A DNA stretch of 64,000 nt from Trichopria drosophilae (taxonomy: Eukaryota; Arthropoda; Insecta; Hymenoptera; Diapriidae). Below are positions 1 to 11,809 of this stretch, piece by piece; within the stretch, counting starts at the first letter, position 1, and each line of letters starts with the position of its first letter. Below the pieces are notes generated by a model, which was not told the origin of the DNA, made no database searches, and saw only the letters and a list, made by a program, of their open reading frames with translations. The stretch spans positions 29,189,501-29,253,500 of the forward strand of contig CM059586.1 in assembly GCA_030407085.1 (NCBI GenBank), in the 5' to 3' direction. The position numbers were made by a program, and so were the translations under genes.

Positions 1-1333
1 TGCGAATAGGTTTTTGACACTTGTTTGGATTTACTTGCGTCTAGAGTTAAGTATAAGATTAAGGATTAATTACATTTTATTAGGATATACGATCATTATT
101 TGCTGGTAGTGTATATTAGGTGAATTAAAGAATGGTATTTAATATCATCGAAGGTAGCAGTAACTTATGACAAGAGTACTAAATATAATATATGAGAATT
201 AAAAAAATGTATTGGGGTTTGTTTAATTACTTTTTAATTTCGACAATATTTAATAAATTTAATTCGTGAATTGGTCGGTCGTTAACAGTAAAAATCACAC
301 AGTATTTTTGTTTTCCTAGCTTTTGAAATTTCATTATGAGTTTATAATTTGCTATAGTAATTATTAAATAATTTATATTAAATACTATTTGTTGTTCTAA
401 ATGAATCAGAATACATAGCAACTGACAGCTCTAAACTTCAATAAATGATTGCAAAACAATGTTAATAAATAAATAAAATAATGGAAAATAGCCTTTTCCA
501 TCGTTAAGATTATTAATGGATTTACTAACATTTAAAATAATAATAAATATGAAATATGAAGAGATTATAAAATGAACGGGTAAAAAAGTCAAACGTGTAC
601 AAACAAAAGTTGATTTATCATTTAGAAATATGTACTATTTTGAGAATCATTCATAATATTACTTCATTATTCGACTAGGCAATAATTACTGGCTAACCTT
701 TCTTAAGACATAGAAAATTAGAATATTATGATAATTGTACGTAATAAATTGTGATATTACAAAGTATCATGAATAACAACTTCTTAGTATTTACTACTAT
801 AAATTGGACCAAAGAAAGCTTTAAGTTACTAGAACCAGAACTTTGGTTGTTTGAATCAGAGAGTTTCGTTGCTATTAGCTAAACCGAATTGACTATTTGA
901 ACTACGTAAAACAGCCTGGTTAGAAAAGTTTGGTAACTACAACTGGTTTGGTTAATCAACGAGGCTTATGTTCTGTTCTAGATAATTCTACGAACGATTA
1001 TCGAAATAATAACAGTTTTAAGTCTTAACAGGTTTGTGCATTCATCTGAATAGTTTGGTTCTGATAATCAGACTATTATTTATGTGTAATTCAACTAATT
1101 TAAAATTACCAGTCATCCATCTATGCGAACTGTAGAAAGGGCAACCATATTGGCCTGTTCAAAAATTAAACTTTCTGAATAAGTTGCAATAACGAACATG
1201 AACTATAAAACGAATATTTAATAAAAAGTATTTTTATCTGAAGACAGAAACTGTTATATATAATTGTTATTGTGATCAGGGAGAAATTAAAAAAAATGTT
1301 GGAAAACAAGGTGGGCAAAATCGAAAAATTCGT
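1..1333. other. AT-rich DNA without a supported gene
   Basis: No convincing coding region, RNA gene or long inverted repeat is visible. The part from about 780 to 1110 is rich in TTTGGTT and AACC-type words resembling the TTGGTT-motif repeats at 39.2 and 41.1 kb, so it may hold an older copy of that family, but no continuous alignment can be shown by eye. Confidence 0.5.
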
Positions 1334-1398
1334 TGCGTCGGGAATTGAACCATGAACCGGTTGTTGTTGAATGCTCCCCAAGCATTTAAACGGTTCAT
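1334..1398 (-). repeat. tRNA-derived repeat fragment (SINE-like), copy 1
   Basis: Read on the - strand this contains a good pol III B box (GGTTCAATTCC) followed by GACGCA, preceded by GGAGCATTCAA and a weak A-box-like stretch. The same landmarks in the same order occur on the + strand at 11732-11802. A cloverleaf with paired acceptor and T stems cannot be drawn, so this is a tRNA-derived repeat or pseudogene, not a working tRNA. The flanking DNA shows no clear poly(A) tail or target duplication. Confidence 0.55.
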
Positions 1399-1406
1399 TA
1401 AGTGTT

Positions 1407-2004
1407 GTAATAAAACATATTAATATTAGTTAATTTAAAAACCAAATAAATTTCTATTTTCACCAGAACATGCAATGAGAAATGTGCGTTAAACGTAGAA
1501 ACTAACGAGCCGATATTTAAAAATCTTATTCTAACCTCAAAGTCATATTGTATTTGTAAAATTAAAAATTTTTTATGTGATTTTCGTTTTCCTTGAGGAA
1601 CACCTGCCATAGAATATTCATGGGGTGGAGATGAGTGAATACTCCATTGGGAAATTCATGATTGAGATAAAAATGCTGCGATCATTAACAGAAACGCAAA
1701 CTCACATTCAATTCGACACTAAATAATGTACAAGACAATTTTTTTTTTGCTGAGTTAAGCACCAAATTTTGTGTATGTTAACGGCAAATTAACAATGAAG
1801 GAGTGGTCCACAACCTTCGCTGATAAAATGGTCGTTGATCAACAATCAACGTATAAGGAAAAATTATCATATAAATATGAAAAATTACCCTAAAGTGAAT
1901 GAAAAATGTCCTTTATCATAGCCAGAAAATATGTCCATATTGTGTAGGGGTTAATTATTTCCAAAAAAGCATAGGAAATCTACACTAATTGTAAATTTTG
2001 CATA
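1407..2004. other. AT-rich DNA, nothing supported
   Basis: No gene or repeat is supported. A small hairpin (TTGAT / ATCAA) near 1833-1851 is the only local structure noticed. Confidence 0.45.
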
Positions 2005-2353
2005 TTAAGGGGGTTCTAAAGTAGTCCATGGGTAAGGTAGGAAATTTCACTAAAAAACGTAAATTCAAGATGACTGAATAAAATTGTCAAAATTCGGGCT
2101 ATGTAAGGGCAATTCTAAGCACTGTAAACAGTTTCTTAGAAAATACCAGAGATATTGATTGAGAACTGACCGAGAATTTTCGGAAATAAGTGATTCTTAT
2201 GTCTTTGGAATTGTCTATCATACCGTCTATTGTAATTAGAATTGCCCTTCCAGAGCCCGAATTTCTAAAAATTGTTTCAGTCACTTTTTATTTTCGGTTT
2301 TGTTTTAGTGAAAATTCCTATCTTATCGGTCTAGCACTGTAGAACACCCTTAA
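2005..2353. mobile_element. TTAA-flanked inverted-repeat element (piggyBac-like MITE)
   Basis: The segment begins TTAAGGG and ends CCCTTAA. Its two ends are inverted copies of each other over about 100 bp: the left arm carries TTCTAAAGT, AGGAAATTTCACTAAAA, AATTCGGGCT and AAGGGCAATTCTAA, and the right arm carries the same words reversed and complemented with few changes. A TTAA target is the hallmark of piggyBac-type transposases. There is no transposase frame, so it is a short non-autonomous element. Family membership is inferred from the TTAA and could be wrong, since known piggyBac ends usually start CCY. Confidence 0.7.
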
Positions 2354-2584
2354 AGTACTTTAAATACGCCTTGTTTTATTCAGGATTAAACGTTCTTTCA
2401 ACATAAGAATGTCTAATATTTCTTTTATAAAAAAATCTATTGTAACTGGTATTATTTTACTGCCTGCTCACAACTATCTGGCAAGTCTATAATATGCGCA
2501 CATTTCAGCCTGAAAAATACAAAACAAGAATTATTTATTAACCTTATCAATCTTACTTAATCCCAATTTTTTAGTTCACGGCTA

Positions 2585-3130
2585 TTAATACCATCGCATT
2601 GCTACTAATCGCTTTAACATTTGATGCAAGAATAATGGCATTTGAAAAATATCTAACAAATTCTTGCCGAAATGACTCAACGATAAATCCAGATAGTTGA
2701 TTTCACGCGTTTCAACCGTTGCGAATCGAAATCCGCACATAATTTTATCGAATCGATACACCGAGTAATTTCCGGGCCACGCGACATAAGGCGCCGCAAC
2801 GGTAAAAAGTCGTACGGACGAAAAGGTCAATTAAGATTTGAGTGGAATAAAAGCGTGGCGTCATCTGTATTACACTTAAATATAATAATAATAGTAATTA
2901 TAAATACAAGTACGTACGGTAAGATATACGTACGCGGAACGTACGGATCGCCTACGTTAAAATGTTGTTTCGGCTTTTTTGTCCGGGGACCGCGACAGTA
3001 AACGACGCGCTTACCTTCTCGATCGGCATTTGTTTTATTGGACTCGCGAATCGTGACTCGATTCTGTATCTCGGCCTCTTTCTCCAGCAAGAGCGGGATA
3101 TGTTTATATTTTTACCAGCGGCCAGAGGCC
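2585..3130 (-). other. GC-richer island with possible - strand coding segments
   Basis: This stretch is clearly richer in G+C and CpG than its flanks. On the - strand an open frame covers 2830-2585 with a protein-like composition, and another from about 3105 ends at a consensus donor (GTAAGC) near 3016. The latter reads EKEAEIQNRVTIRESNKTNA in part, which looks like a natural helical segment. No acceptor with a pyrimidine tract can be placed to join the two, the + strand is also open at 2962-3156, and I recognise no family. It may be an exon pair, an old gene fragment or regulatory DNA. Short TACGTAC words cluster at about 2911-2950. Confidence 0.2.
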
Positions 3131-3418
3131 TTAGAAACGCACTGGTTGTTTACTGAATCGATCGCGAGCGAGTGCTTTGTAATGCGACTTTTTGCCGGAA
3201 GATTTTACGGCTAATGCCGATTGAATCGCGTGTGTAAGATTTTTAATGAAAAGTTATTATTGTTACGTGAGATTACTCGCATAGGCATTCACGCAAAGGG
3301 GAGTTTACCAACACGAACACAACTAAAGTCTTCAGTGCTTTGAATTTTGTAGTTTTTAGAGCAGGCAGGCTCTACTTGGGTAATTTAATGTTTGGAGATT
3401 ATATTAAGTGTAATAATT

Positions 3419-3746
3419 ACACAGGACCCAAAAAAAAATTATTTCGAGATTTTTTAATCAGAAATAGTGGATCTTATAGATTTTTGGCCGCTGAAAACGA
3501 ATCCGTTATTCGATTTGGATCCATTTTTCGTTTGATTCCATTGGATTCGTTTTGGATCCATTACGTCAGGATTTTAAGATATCTGATACGAAAAATATTC
3601 AAAATATACTTTTTGGCAATTTAAGTTGGGATATGCGAAAAATCTGAAACGATGAGTTAACTTGGATAAAGAATTCGTTTACAGCCACCAAAAATCCTGC
3701 ACTTCTGATTTAAGTTCTGTCAAACACAAAATTTGGTGTCTTGTGT
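3419..3746. mobile_element. Palindromic element, unit 1 of 3 (ACACAGG termini)
   Basis: The unit starts ACACAGGACCC and ends in the inverse, GTCTTGTGT. Its arms are inverted copies of each other (AATCAGAA, GGATCTTATAGATTTTTGG, GCTGAAAACGAAT on the left; the complement on the right). The middle contains TTACGTCAGGATTTTAAGAT and a TTTTTGGCAATTTAAG block shared with units 2 and 3. No coding sequence is present. It is a non-autonomous foldback element of about 328 bp. Confidence 0.75.
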
Positions 3747-3781
3747 TATTTATGTTGAGAAGTACCTTCAGTGATTAATTT

Positions 3782-4084
3782 ACACAGAACCGCAAAACAA
3801 TTTTTTAGGGGAGATAACTTGAATCAGAGGTACCTAATCTCATAGATTTTTGGTCGCTGAAAATAAATCAGTTGTCCAATTTGACCCTTGACATCAGATT
3901 TTTCACATATCCTAACCTCAAATTGCCAAAAAGAATACATTTGGCTATTTTTCGGAATAAATATCTTGAAATCCTGACGTGGAGCGTCAATTTGAATAAT
4001 AAATTCGTAGTCAGCGGTCAAAAATCTGTAGGATCCACCACCTCTGATTCAAGTTATTTCGCAACAAAAATTGTGGTCCTGTGT
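3782..4084. mobile_element. Palindromic element, unit 2 of 3
   Basis: This unit starts ACACAGAACCGCAAAACAAT and ends TTGTGGTCCTGTGT. Its arms (TTGAATCAGAGGT and ACCTCTGATTCAAG; CTCATAGATTTTTGGTCGCTG and its complement) pair with each other. The interior carries CACATATCCTAACCTC and ATATCTTGAAATCCTGACGT, both also present in unit 3. A 35-bp spacer separates it from unit 1, and it lies essentially against unit 3. Confidence 0.75.
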
Positions 4085-4085
4085 A

Positions 4086-4392
4086 ACACAATACCGCAAA
4101 AATTGTTTTGTTGGATACAACAAACAAACTCCTTTTGGAGGATCTTATAGATTTCTGGTAGCTGAAAACGAATTTTTTATCCAAATTAACTCATCGTTTC
4201 AGATTTTTCACATATCCTAACCTTAAATTTCCAAAAAGTATATTTTTGAATATTTTTTGGATCAGATATCTTAAAATCCTGACGTGATGGGCCAAATCGA
4301 ATAACGGGTTCGTTTTCATCGGCCAGAAATCTATAAGATCCACTATTTCTGATTCAAGTGATCTCGAAACAATTTTTTTTTGGGTCCTGTGT
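4086..4392. mobile_element. Palindromic element, unit 3 of 3
   Basis: This unit starts ACACAATACCGCAAAAATTG and ends TTTTTGGGTCCTGTGT. Its right arm (CCAGAAATCTATAAGATCCA, then TTTCTGATTCAAG) is the best inverse match to the left arm of unit 1, and it also pairs more weakly with its own left arm. The three units could therefore be three insertions or an internally amplified copy of one larger element. Confidence 0.75.
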
Positions 4393-5383
4393 TATTAAAG
4401 AATATTTTTCGTTTTAAGACCATTTTTGTAAAATATTTTTATGTAAATTTTTGTATTTGAAACATAACCTCAAAATAAAAATTGAAAATGGCAAACATTT
4501 TTTTAAACCCTTTACTTTCGTCCAACGAAATTTCTTAACTTTTTTTTGTAATTTACACAACATTTTTTTTCAAAATTGATCCAGCCTTTTAGCAGAAAAC
4601 TTTTCTTTTCCTCTCTAAGACACCTGCAAAAATATGTTTTCGACGCTGAGATTGAGAGAAATATTGCATCTTCTCTCCGTTACATTTAATTTTAAATTTC
4701 TAATATATATTACGTATTATGTTGTTTTTGTAAATTTTTAATGAAATCGTTCAATTCTATGATTGTTAGGAAAAACTTGAATAATACGAGAAACCACCGA
4801 AAACAAGATGAATTTTTTTAATCTGTCAGATCAATGAATCAGAAAAATGAAGTTACTGGGATTTTCCTAACAGTCGGAGAATTATTTCTAAGCAGAAAAA
4901 TGGTTTTAATATCAAACATTATCTATTCTAAGTAAAAGAGTAAAAATGGAACAAATCCGCTAAAAAGACTTATGAAAGTCTTTCGGAATATAAATGAATT
5001 GATGTAATTTAAAATAATAATAAAATGACCACAAAAATGTGACATAAAATTAAAATATGTGTGCTTCAAATATTATTCACAGGTCTATTAATTTCGCCAT
5101 GGTGGTCGAATTTGATGAACGGTTATGCCTCAGTTTGTAGCAGTGACTAAGTTTTCAAATATTTTAGAACAATTCCCAGAATTTAGGACAGGTCTTGCGA
5201 TGATAAAATTCCGAAACTGATGGATTCTTTATTACGATTTTAATTAATTATCTATTATAAATTTTTCAGTATTTAAATTTGGTCAACGAAATCATAAATT
5301 GAGAATTTAAATCGTGAGATCTATTTTCATGCTGATTTTCGTGTAATTTTCTTGACAGTAATTTGAATCAATTTTTGAAGTAC

Positions 5384-5428
5384 CTCATGAATTAAAAACT
5401 CATGAATTAAAAACTCATAAATTATTTT
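5384..5428. repeat. Short tandem repeat, 15-bp unit
   Basis: The unit CTCATGAATTAAAAA occurs twice without change and a third, diverged copy (CTCATAAATTATTTT) follows directly. Confidence 0.85.
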
Positions 5429-6100
5429 TTGGTAGTAAATTAACTTTTTTCTTGATTTGAAAACAAGATTAAAATCTGTAAAATTTCTATGTAAGTAATA
5501 ACCTTTTAAATGTGTAATATTCAAATTCTTAAATTTATTTTTAAAATGTATTTTTTCTTTAATTTGAAATTTTAATAAAATGTCAGAACATTTGAAATTA
5601 TGGTCAAGCCAAAGAACAAATTTAATACTTCTCTAAAATGTCTTTAAAAAAGAAACATTTTGAGATTTAGTGTTTAATTTTTTTCCAATTCGAAATGCAT
5701 TTCAGGATTATAAATTGGTGTTGAACATATATTAATGCAGCCCACACTCATATTGTAAAACTAATTACTTGATGTAGCCTTACCAATTGCCTATATTCCA
5801 GTCCTACAGGAGTAATTTCAGTGCAAACCATGTAACCAGAAAATTCTTGAAAAGATAAAGTAATTGGAAACTTATACGAATAATTTCATCATTTAAAAAC
5901 CGAATTTGGCCAATTTAAATCTTTTTAAATTTTTAAATGATAGACAACGGATTGGAATGTTTAATTTTAAACGGGCATTTAATTATGTAATACGCCTTAA
6001 TCGATTCTATTATTCCAATTTACGGTATTACAATTTACACATGCAGATTGTACTGCTAATGAACACAATGTAAATGGATTGATTAATAATTGAAGAAGTT

Positions 6101-6149
6101 AAAAAGTGATTAAATTACATTAATTAATTGATTTAATTACACTTTTTAC
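6101..6149. repeat. AT-rich hairpin
   Basis: AAAAAGTG followed by ATTAAAT on the left pairs with ATTTAAT and CACTTTTT on the right, around a loop made of TTAATTAA-type sequence. It could be the remnant of a small inverted-repeat element; nothing else is known. Confidence 0.45.
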
Positions 6150-9100
6150 ATTCAAATAACAGTAAAATAATAACGCGTTGAGTACAGTAGTCGTTAACTT
6201 GAAGTTTTAAATAGTAACGAATTATTGATTTAAAGAAATTAATGAATAAAAATACAATTGATTCACTCGTGAATTAATAAAATATCAAGATTTATATACA
6301 TGCTAAATTAAGAAATTCAAAAATGATTTTAAGAACAAGAAATAACAAAATTAATGGTCATAAAATAGGTTAATGAACCTCCATAAGAATGAAATTAAAT
6401 ACAAGAAAATCAATGAGTGGATTGTACAAAATCTAAATTAAAACGAAAAATCATGAAACACGTGTATTCAGTATCTTTATGTCTTATTTAGCGTTTCATT
6501 TTTTTTGGCTCTTCAATTCAGCATTGCACTAAAATAGCGATTTCACCCAAGGAACAAGACTAAACGACGTAAAACGGTACTAAAAGGAACTTGCTTTCTG
6601 ATCGTCGGTCATCTAGTGGAACGGGTTCTTTCTGGATGAAATTCACTCGGAACCACCCGGTTTCGTCCTCTCGCATCACAGCAGAATCGTTTATCACAAA
6701 TAATTCGAATCGACATCTGCTAAATTCATGGTCGATTCAAACTTAGTTTGCCCCGATGTTTCCACACGAAGACGCAAATTGGTAACCTTGAAAACGAAAT
6801 GATCCTACAAGAGTCGCTACTGACTTTGTTTCTTCGGAGGAAACGGATCTTATCTTGATCGATTCTCCCGACAATATTTGGTTTCATTATGGTTTCCAAA
6901 ACAATGGTCTGATATTTTAAAAAAATAATATCAAGTTTTTTCCATTTCAGTTTCTAATTGGTGTGATTTATTTTTAATTCAGTGGCACAGAGTATAATAT
7001 CCATGATTTTAGGATTAAGCTTCATATTCATGATTTTATAAGAAGAATTTATACAGATGTTTTGTTTGATATATAAATGTTTTTTGAATGATTTAATTTT
7101 TTTCTCTGAGAGACAGCGATTGTAAGGCCATATTTAAATGTTCGTAATTACTCATCAGTTTCAGATCATGTCATTTGGTAGTGTCAAGGTTTATAAACAA
7201 TTTAATATCAAACAGCCTTATAATAGTAATATTTACTTTTGTGGACTTAATACCTCCATACGTTTTACTGCATACAATTCTCGGACAAGTTATTTTTTTA
7301 TTTACCTAATATTTATTATAATTGCATAGATTTAGAGGATATTATTAATTTTTAATCTATTTCTTAATGTCTATGAATTTAGGTTTAATAAATATATCAC
7401 TCTTCAAATGCGTTATAAATGTCCTCTTTGAAAAGATGAGGTATTTCATAAATTAACTTATTAACTACCAGGAGGACGGAAAATGTGCCATAAAATTCGA
7501 GTTCTCATTTCGTATGAAATACATGGTTACTCAATACACAATTCAAGATTGTGGACATGAAAATGGTGTTCAAGTACCAACAAAATTACATAAGGCGACC
7601 AAACATTTAAAAAAACGTTAAAACATATTAATCAACATTATTTTTATTAAACTGAGTATAAAAATATTTTTGTTGACAGTTACTTCGAATCTTTAAATCA
7701 TTAAATATGGTGGACGTATATTTTTAAAATAAATCGGATCCACCTGCACTCCTGACTGGAAAGATTTCGGTCTCAGATATTTTATGAATCTAATATAAGT
7801 TTTAACAAATTAAAATGGTATCATTCTCAAGGCGAGATCTTGATACATTTTATAAAATGTCCTTAAAATAAGCTACAAAATGAAAAGTAAAATTTGATTA
7901 CCTAGAGAAAATGCGAATATCTATAAAGAAAATTGCGGAAATGGTAACTTTTGAATCAATAGTCAAGAGATATATACAATACAGACAAAACTAAACAATT
8001 TTCGTGTTTGTAATGTGAAAAATACAATTTTGTCTAATCATAGGCTTCTGTGAGATATAACAACTACTTTATTTTTCCAATAAAATATTAAACATTATAT
8101 TTCTTATGTGTGTACGAACGTCAAAAATACACAATTCAATAATCGGTAAATATTTTCGAGCTACGGTATATTGTATCATATAATTAGAGGAAAGTCTACA
8201 ATTAACAATTCCTGCACTGTCGGTGAACTTGATATCTCAATCGTACAATTTCCTGTAATTATACGAAATCCTATCACTCCAGGTTCGGTGTGAAGTAGCA
8301 TGATCCTTTTTTTTACGCCTACGCTGTGCAATTTACTCCGCTCGATGTAAAATTATCGAAAAAGTTGTTTGTACACGCCATATCGACTGATTATTTTGAA
8401 AATTGTTTCAGTTCCAGAAAGTGCGTACTAGAGTGCGTGGCCAGTTTAGAGTACATCGACAATTTGAAACCACTTTCGAACAGCAGCTATCAAAGGTAAT
8501 TAAGCTTACGTGGATCATAGACCGTTAGAACGATATACCGTAAATGGCAACGTCTCCTATTTCGCGACGACTTTTCAAAAATGCAATGAGAATCGTTTTA
8601 ATATCGAACGATCTTGGACGCCGATTAGCTGATGAAATTGCAAAGTTTAGCAAGTGCATTCGGAAAATTTGGCCGTTTACGGTAATTGGTTTTGCGACGT
8701 GACTAGAAAGCAGCCGCTTTTAAAATGATTGTGAATGCTACGTAACGGACTTTTATGCACGAAAAATAATGGTTATGAACGTAAAATGAACAACAGTTAT
8801 ATACTTTGTGAGTACGATAAGCTATATTGTATTGAAATATGTTGTACACTTAACTACAAAGTGTGTACTTTCTACTAATCTATTAGTCTAAATGAAAGTC
8901 CAAATTTATGTATGGGAAAATTCACGAAACTTTTAACTTTTGTGGTACTGAGTGATTGGAGACTTTTCTTTCAAAATATTTGCTATAATAAATATTGCGT
9001 AACTATATTTAATTAAACAAATACCATCATTTTAAGGCAGTTCTAAATAATTTAAAGTAAAGAAACTGCTAACTCCAAGCAAAAAGAAGCTACTGAATAT

Positions 9101-10460
9101 TAGTGAGTGCCCATAAATAATGAAATGTTAAAATGTCTCAAAAATCATCTCAACTGTTTTTTTTAATACATATTGTACGAATAGCTGCAAACTAAAATTT
9201 TTTTCTGTGAATGAAATGCCATCAAGTCTTTCCAAACAGATTTTTCATGCTGAAAAAGATGGAGCTGCAAGAATTTTCGTATCGCTTCGAATTTCCTAGC
9301 AAAATGTGGTTTGGTATGTCAAAATGTGCGTTTTTTTGGACTATGGCCATTATCTTTGCACCAAAACAGAAGTTATTGCTGATAATCACAGCATTTTTTT
9401 ATAATATTATGAAAACTTCATATTATGAAAAGTGTATTAGTTTTATAATGTTATTGCAATTTTTAATTAAAAGAAAAACTTTTCGAACGTCAACACATAT
9501 ACAGAAACGTGATGGGCACAATTTATTCACAAATTAAAACACCATTAATTCATTGCCCACTAGAATTGTTGCAATTATTTAATGAATAGTGATTTATATA
9601 TTATTATAAGGAAGTTCACGTTAAATTAAATATTCTTTTACTAATTATATTATTACATAAATATAATTTCAGAGAATACTATAAAACTTCATCTTCTCTG
9701 TTTAAAATGCATAAAACATATATTGCTAAAACTACCTGACGTTTATAATGAAAAAAAATGTTGATCGATGCAAATGTTTAACCATTAATTTCGAAAAATA
9801 AATATGCAGTTGCTAGCGATTAGATATGCATTTTCCAATGATAATAATTACAGCAGATGAGGTCTTCGAGATGCGACCTTCGAGTAGTTAAAGACTTCTA
9901 ATACTTTCACTGACTCTTCAAGATGAGCAAACATTCGCGTACTGTCTATAGGTGTACGGTGCAAATGTGATTTTCTGACCCGATCAGTCACACTCCAAGG
10001 TTGTCCAGATATCGATTAGCGAATGGAAATGCGAAAATAAGTGATCAAGTAAAAACGGCTTTTATCGTTAGTAAATTGATTTTATCGTTTACCAGTAAAC
10101 AGCTGAACTGTAAAATATATTACACGTTGCATTCTTGGAATAAAAGTTTAAAAGTCCATAATTTAATGGATATTGCTGCAAGATTTCGAACTGTATACGT
10201 GAATAATTTTTAGGAATTGTGGTTTAATGTCACTATTTATCGACTATATATTGAAGTACAGCTTTAATTTATTATATTATGGCTTTTAAAATTATTCAAC
10301 GATTGGGTTTGCCATTGAAGTTCAAGAAATAACAAAATGTTGACGATAGAATTCTTCTAATATTGTCCTATATCGAACTATTTATGCTGAAAAAATTATT
10401 GAAGAATTATGTATCAATTATTTGAAAGTTTTCTAAAAGTAACAAGAAAGTATCTGAAAT

Positions 10461-10582
10461 TTAGTTTTAAAATAGTCCAAGCGGAATCAGCTTGCGGCAA
10501 ATCGAAATACGATTTTCTTACAAGAGGATTTCCATTTGCGGCAAAAGGATTCCTCTTGCGGCAAGAGGACCTTTAAGAGTAT
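10461..10582. mobile_element. Short-motif element, TTGCGGCAA family, copy 1
   Basis: Three copies of TTGCGGCAA followed by (A/G)AGGA occur here, and one is part of the near-perfect palindrome CCTCTTGCGGCAAGAGG. The right half (ACAAGAGGATTTCC, TTGCGGCAA, then TTTAAGAGT at the end) matches the better preserved element at 41489-41616. The left end has decayed to TTTTAAAATAGT. No coding capacity. Confidence 0.6.
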
Positions 10583-10589
10583 GTGATGC

Positions 10590-11223
10590 TATATTTTCTA
10601 AAGGAGATGTAGAAATCAAAAAATACAAACAATTTAGAAAGATTCTTCTCGGATATTTATTTTAAGTAAAGTATTAAGTTTTTCAGAGGTTACAGAAAAC
10701 TTTTTTTTTTGTAAATATTTTAAGTATGAAATTTACTATGTAATCAATCTATTTACTGTTTTTTTCTTTCTTATAGATTTAGTTCCTATGCCGAAAGTAC
10801 TGTGGATTTTCGTCAATTTAATTCGTGACTACCTTATGGGGGTTTATTTTGGAACGAGGAAAATATCTTGTTTGTTTTTAGAAGGCGCTTTTGATTTTTC
10901 CATAGTATAATACAAAGAAAATCAATATAAGAGAATCAATTCGCATATTATGCAATTTTGAAATTAATATAGACATAAATGAGTTGTGCATAGGCAAATA
11001 TAATGTAATAATACATTATTGCAAATTCTGTAAAAGTCTTAAATGATGTAAATTTCCAGGCTCATAAGTAAATATTTTATTACTATATTTTATATTTAAT
11101 AAACAGGATTTTAAAAAAAAGGTATAAAAAATTTGAATTTGTCCATAATTAAATTATTTTTATTATATATATCTATATTCTTTCCAAATTGTTAAATCAC
11201 TTGTATTGTTGATGAATATTGAT
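10590..11223. other. AT-rich DNA, nothing supported
   Basis: No gene, RNA gene or long repeat is visible between the two short-motif elements. Confidence 0.45.
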
Positions 11224-11577
11224 TAAAATTTTGCGTGTGGGTCGAAAAACCGATAAATCAAAAAGCCAACAGGTCAAAAAAACGACACATAAAAATTAGG
11301 CACATCGACAAGCAGATAGTCGGCTTTTTGATTTGTCGGTTTTTCGACCCGCATCCTACTATAGGCTTTTTGACGTGTCGACTTTTTGCCTGTCGGTTTA
11401 TGGAATGTCGGATTTCTCACTGTCTGTTTTTTGATTATCAGTTTGTTTAACTGTCGGTATTATGACAATTCGTTTTTTCTACTGTCGGCATTTTGAAGTG
11501 TCGATTTTTTGCACGTCGGCTTTTTTAATGTCGGCTTTTTAACTTGTCGATTTATAGACCCTCACCCTAAATTTTTA
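11224..11577. mobile_element. GTCGG-motif palindromic array element, copy 1
   Basis: A 29-bp segment at 11239-11267 (GGGTCGAAAAACCG...) is repeated as its inverse at 11322-11350 with about one mismatch, closing a first palindrome. After it the array continues to a second terminal-like sequence (GACCCTCACCCTAAATTT) near 11556-11576. The body is about a dozen degenerate copies of TGTCGGCTTTTTGAC spaced 15-25 bp apart, reversed in the left part. The outer ends read AAATTTTGCGTGTGGGTC and, inverted, AAATTTAGGGTGAGGGTC. No protein is encoded. A second copy lies at 45011-45267. Confidence 0.8.
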
Positions 11578-11731
11578 GAATGAGATAAGAGGTGCATTTA
11601 TGCTAATTGCAATTGTCAATACGGCTAATCGTTTATTACTTTTAAAAAATTAATATATAAATCAAATTAAAATAAACCAAATTTATATGCTCACAATATT
11701 ATTAAATAATAAATAAATATGTGGTGTATAA

Positions 11732-11802
11732 GGCTCGTGGATTAGTTGGAGGAGCATTCAAACGGCAATCAAAAGGTCCCCGGTTCAACTCCTGACGCAT
11801 CA
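11732..11802 (+). repeat. tRNA-derived repeat (SINE-like), copy 2
   Basis: This has an A-box-like TGGATTAGTTGG, then GGAGCATTCAAACGGCAATC, then a B box (GGTTCAACTCC) and GACGCATCA. The order and spacing resemble a tRNA gene, but acceptor and T stems do not pair, so it is not a functional tRNA. It shares GGAGCATTCAA and the B-box end with the - strand fragment at 1334-1398, which indicates a dispersed tRNA-derived family. Confidence 0.6.
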
Positions 11803-11809
11803 AATCTTT

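Larger units (their letters stand above)
4400..10460. other. Gene-poor AT-rich stretch
   Basis: About 6 kb without a supported gene. It contains the 15-bp tandem repeat and the hairpin listed separately. A slightly GC-richer part at about 6560-6880 and another at 8290-8720 show no frame worth calling; they may be conserved non-coding DNA. A 108-codon open frame at 9211-9537 is AT-rich and of a length expected by chance in this composition. Confidence 0.5.

Noticed and set aside
9211..9537. 108-codon + strand frame
   Set aside because: AT-driven composition (Lys, Phe, Ile, Met), no domain and no splice signals.
11235..11450. 71-codon + strand frame
   Set aside because: Product is a translation of the GTCGG-motif array, not a gene.
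11732..11802. Functional tRNA gene
   Set aside because: A and B boxes are present but acceptor, D and T stems do not pair.
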